7,351 bases of DNA, taken from positions 1 through 7,351 of the forward strand of contig URTW01000097.1 in assembly GCA_900550815.1 (NCBI GenBank). The letters are read 5' to 3'. The translations under genes were made by a program, and so were the position numbers. A model generated the notes under the pieces. It saw only the letters and a list, made by a program, of their open reading frames with translations, was not told the DNA's origin and ran no database searches. This DNA comes from an uncultured Collinsella sp. (lineage in GTDB: Bacteria > Actinomycetota > Coriobacteriia > Coriobacteriales > Coriobacteriaceae). Shown in pieces: positions 6,249 through 7,351 of the stretch (positions are counted from its first letter, which is position 1; every line of letters begins with the position of its first letter).

Positions 6249-6680
6249 ATGCTCATTTCTTCCAAGGGCCGCTATGCCCTCCGGCTAATGATCTATATCG
6301 CGGCGCTGGGCGACGCCGAGGGCAAGATTGCCTTGCGCGAGGTTGCCGACCGCGAGCATATCTCGCAAAAGTATCTGGAGCAGCTGGTTCGTCCGCTTAT
6401 GAAGGCGGGCCTGCTTAAGAGCGTGCGCGGCAAGGGCGGCGGCTACATGATGGCCAAGGACCCGGCCGAGGTGCGTGCCGGCGACATCCTGCGTGCCGTT
6501 GAGGGCAGCACGGCTCCGGTGGCGTGCGATGGCATCGACAACAGTTGTACCCGCAGCGACCTTTGCTCGACCGTCAAGTTCTGGCGCGGGCTGGACGACG
6601 TGATTGAAAAGTACGTTGACGGCGTGACGTTGGCCGACCTAGCCGCCGTTCCCGAGATCAACTTTGACATTAAGCTGTAG
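6249..6680 (+). CDS. Rrf2/IscR-like Fe-S-sensing transcriptional regulator
   Basis: This is a 143-residue protein. The N-terminal winged helix of the Rrf2 family is clear: SSKGRYALRLMIYIAAL (4-20), the recognition helix region HISQKYLEQLVRPLMKAGLL (37-56) and the wing VRGKGGGYMMAK (59-70). Cys93, Cys100 and Cys106 give CX6CX5C, close to the CX5CX5C cluster ligands of IscR, so it probably senses Fe-S status through a bound cluster. The start has GGGAGGG (6237-6243) 5 nt upstream. It is divergent from sufC with a shared 220-nt control region containing GACT/AGTC half-sites, which makes it the likely regulator of the suf operon and of itself. mntA follows 8 nt after its TAG. SufR and NsrR are other members of broadly related function; the target remains inferred. 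Confidence 0.88.
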   Translation: MLISSKGRYALRLMIYIAALGDAEGKIALREVADREHISQKYLEQLVRPLMKAGLLKSVRGKGGGYMMAKDPAEVRAGDILRAVEGSTAPVACDGIDNSCTRSDLCSTVKFWRGLDDVIEKYVDGVTLADLAAVPEINFDIKL

Positions 6681-6688
6681 GGCTGCAA

Positions 6689-6976
6689 ATGGCATCTCTC
6701 GACAAGGTGTATAAGCAAATTGAAGTTTTTGCTCGGGAATGTGACGCCGAGAAGGTTGTGCTGTTTGGTTCCCGCGCTCGAGGTGACAACTTGCCTAAGA
6801 GCGATATTGACATCGCCGTAGCAGGTTGCCGGGATTTCGGCCGGTTGTCATATTTGATCGAGGAGCGTCTTGATACTCTTTTAGATGTAGATGTCGTCAA
6901 TCTCGACGAGTCCTTATCGCGTCAATTGCTCGATGAAATTGCCAGGGATGGTGTGATTCTGTATGAAAAAATATGA
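6689..6976 (+). CDS. mntA: MntA-type minimal nucleotidyltransferase (antitoxin)
   Basis: This is a 95-residue protein of the minimal nucleotidyltransferase (MNT) family. The catalytic motif GSX10DXD is intact in GSRARGDNLPKSDID (27-41), with Asp39 and Asp41 as metal ligands and Asp68 in LDVDVV as the probable third acidic residue. In characterised MntA/HepT pairs the antitoxin transfers AMP groups from ATP onto a tyrosine of the HEPN toxin and so disarms it. The ATG follows the rrf2 stop by 8 nt with a modest AGGG at 6679-6682, so it could be co-transcribed with the regulator. Its 3' end overlaps hepT by 14 nt in another frame. Codons are visibly more AT-rich than in the suf genes, suggesting separate acquisition. 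The structural family (HI0073-like) is certain; the toxin-antitoxin role is inferred from the pair. Confidence 0.85.
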   Translation: MASLDKVYKQIEVFARECDAEKVVLFGSRARGDNLPKSDIDIAVAGCRDFGRLSYLIEERLDTLLDVDVVNLDESLSRQLLDEIARDGVILYEKI

Positions 6977-7289
6977 GAACTTTGCCAGTGCCTTGGCGAA
7001 TCTTGAGGATGCGCCCAATCAGGATCTCAACAATGATTTTGTTCAGAGTGGATTGATTAATAAGTTCAATCTTCAATTTGAACTGAGCTGGAAGCTCCTT
7101 AAGCGTCTGCTCGAGTATGAGGGCGCCACGCTTGCCGCGTCGGGGTCTCCTCGTGCCATCTTGAAGGAGTCGTACCGATTCTACGACTTTATTGATGAGG
7201 CGGCCTGGCTAGATATGCTCAGAGACCGCAATACGAACGTCCATATCTATGACAATAAGCTCGCTCAAGATTTGATTCAGCGCATCTAG
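6963..7289 (+). pseudogene. hepT: HepT/HI0074-type HEPN toxin (nucleotidyltransferase partner), interrupted by in-frame TAG
   Basis: The open part encodes 108 residues of the HI0074 family (substrate-binding partner of MNT; HEPN RNase toxin). Recognisable segments are GLINKFNLQFELSWKLLKRL (30-49), GSPRAILKESYRF (61-73) and WLDMLRDRNTNVHIYD (82-97). The last contains RX4HXY: Arg89, His94 and Tyr96, the RNase pair and the tyrosine AMPylated by MntA in characterised systems. Translation meets TAG at 7287-7289 after AQDLIQRI. The same frame then continues with NVYIPAFCQLRDGL to the window edge, which looks like the normal C-terminal helix of the family (Y-x-PAF/PAL then Leu/Glu-rich). The open part is therefore shorter than the usual 130-145 residues, and the gene is probably broken by one base change. 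The catalytic motif precedes the stop, so a shortened protein might keep some activity. It overlaps mntA by 14 nt. Confidence 0.75.
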
Positions 7290-7351
7290 AACGTCTATAT
7301 TCCCGCTTTCTGTCAGTTGAGGGACGGGCTGATGGAACGATACGGCGAGCT
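7290..7351 (+). other. In-frame continuation of hepT beyond the TAG, cut by window edge
   Basis: The twenty codons after the TAG contain no stop and encode NVYIPAFCQLRDGL and then a Met-Glu-Arg-Tyr-rich end. They fit the last helix of HI0074-like proteins and show no sign of being intergenic. The natural stop lies outside the window. Confidence 0.6.

Noticed and set aside
1..7351. CRISPR array, tRNA or rRNA genes
   Set aside because: No regularly spaced repeats, no cloverleaf-like sequence and no rRNA-like stretch was recognised by eye on either strand.

Overview
The window looks like chromosomal DNA from a GC-rich, Gram-positive-type anaerobe. A Coriobacteriia (Collinsella-like) actinobacterium is my best guess. 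It rests on the combination of a sufC-B-D-S-U operon with a SufU-type (not SufE) sulfur acceptor, a divergent IscR-like Rrf2 gene and high third-position GC. This is family knowledge and inference, not a database match.

Layout: (1) Positions 3-716 (+) hold the 3' part of a RAYT/Y1-type transposase-like gene with a C-terminal helix-turn-helix. Two residues expected to be catalytic appear to be replaced. (2) Positions 717-801 hold a convergent intergenic stretch with a hairpin terminator for the suf operon and the first copy of a dispersed palindromic repeat (arms GGGACAAA / TTTGTCCC). (3) Positions 783-6028 (-) hold the complete iron-sulfur assembly operon, transcribed sufC, sufB, sufD, sufS, sufU with overlapping or closely spaced genes. 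SufBC2D is the scaffold/ATPase, SufS the cysteine desulfurase and SufU its zinc-dependent sulfur acceptor. The sufS frame is broken by one in-frame TAG (codon 93), although homology resumes directly after it. (4) Positions 6029-6248 hold a divergent control region with candidate promoters in both directions, a TTAGTC/GACTAA dyad over the sufC -35, and two more copies of the same repeat in opposite orientation. (5) Positions 6249-6680 (+) encode an Rrf2/IscR-like regulator with three cysteines, probably the Fe-S sensor of the suf operon. (6) From 6689 to the window end (+) lies an MntA/HepT-type nucleotidyltransferase/HEPN toxin-antitoxin pair of visibly lower GC. hepT also meets an in-frame TAG (7287-7289) after which family-like sequence continues.

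The two least ordinary aspects are: (a) a REP-like palindrome family of three copies near a degenerate RAYT gene, with copies forming the 3' end of sufU and lying in the rrf2 promoter/leader; and (b) two conserved reading frames each interrupted by a single amber codon with intact coding sequence on both sides.
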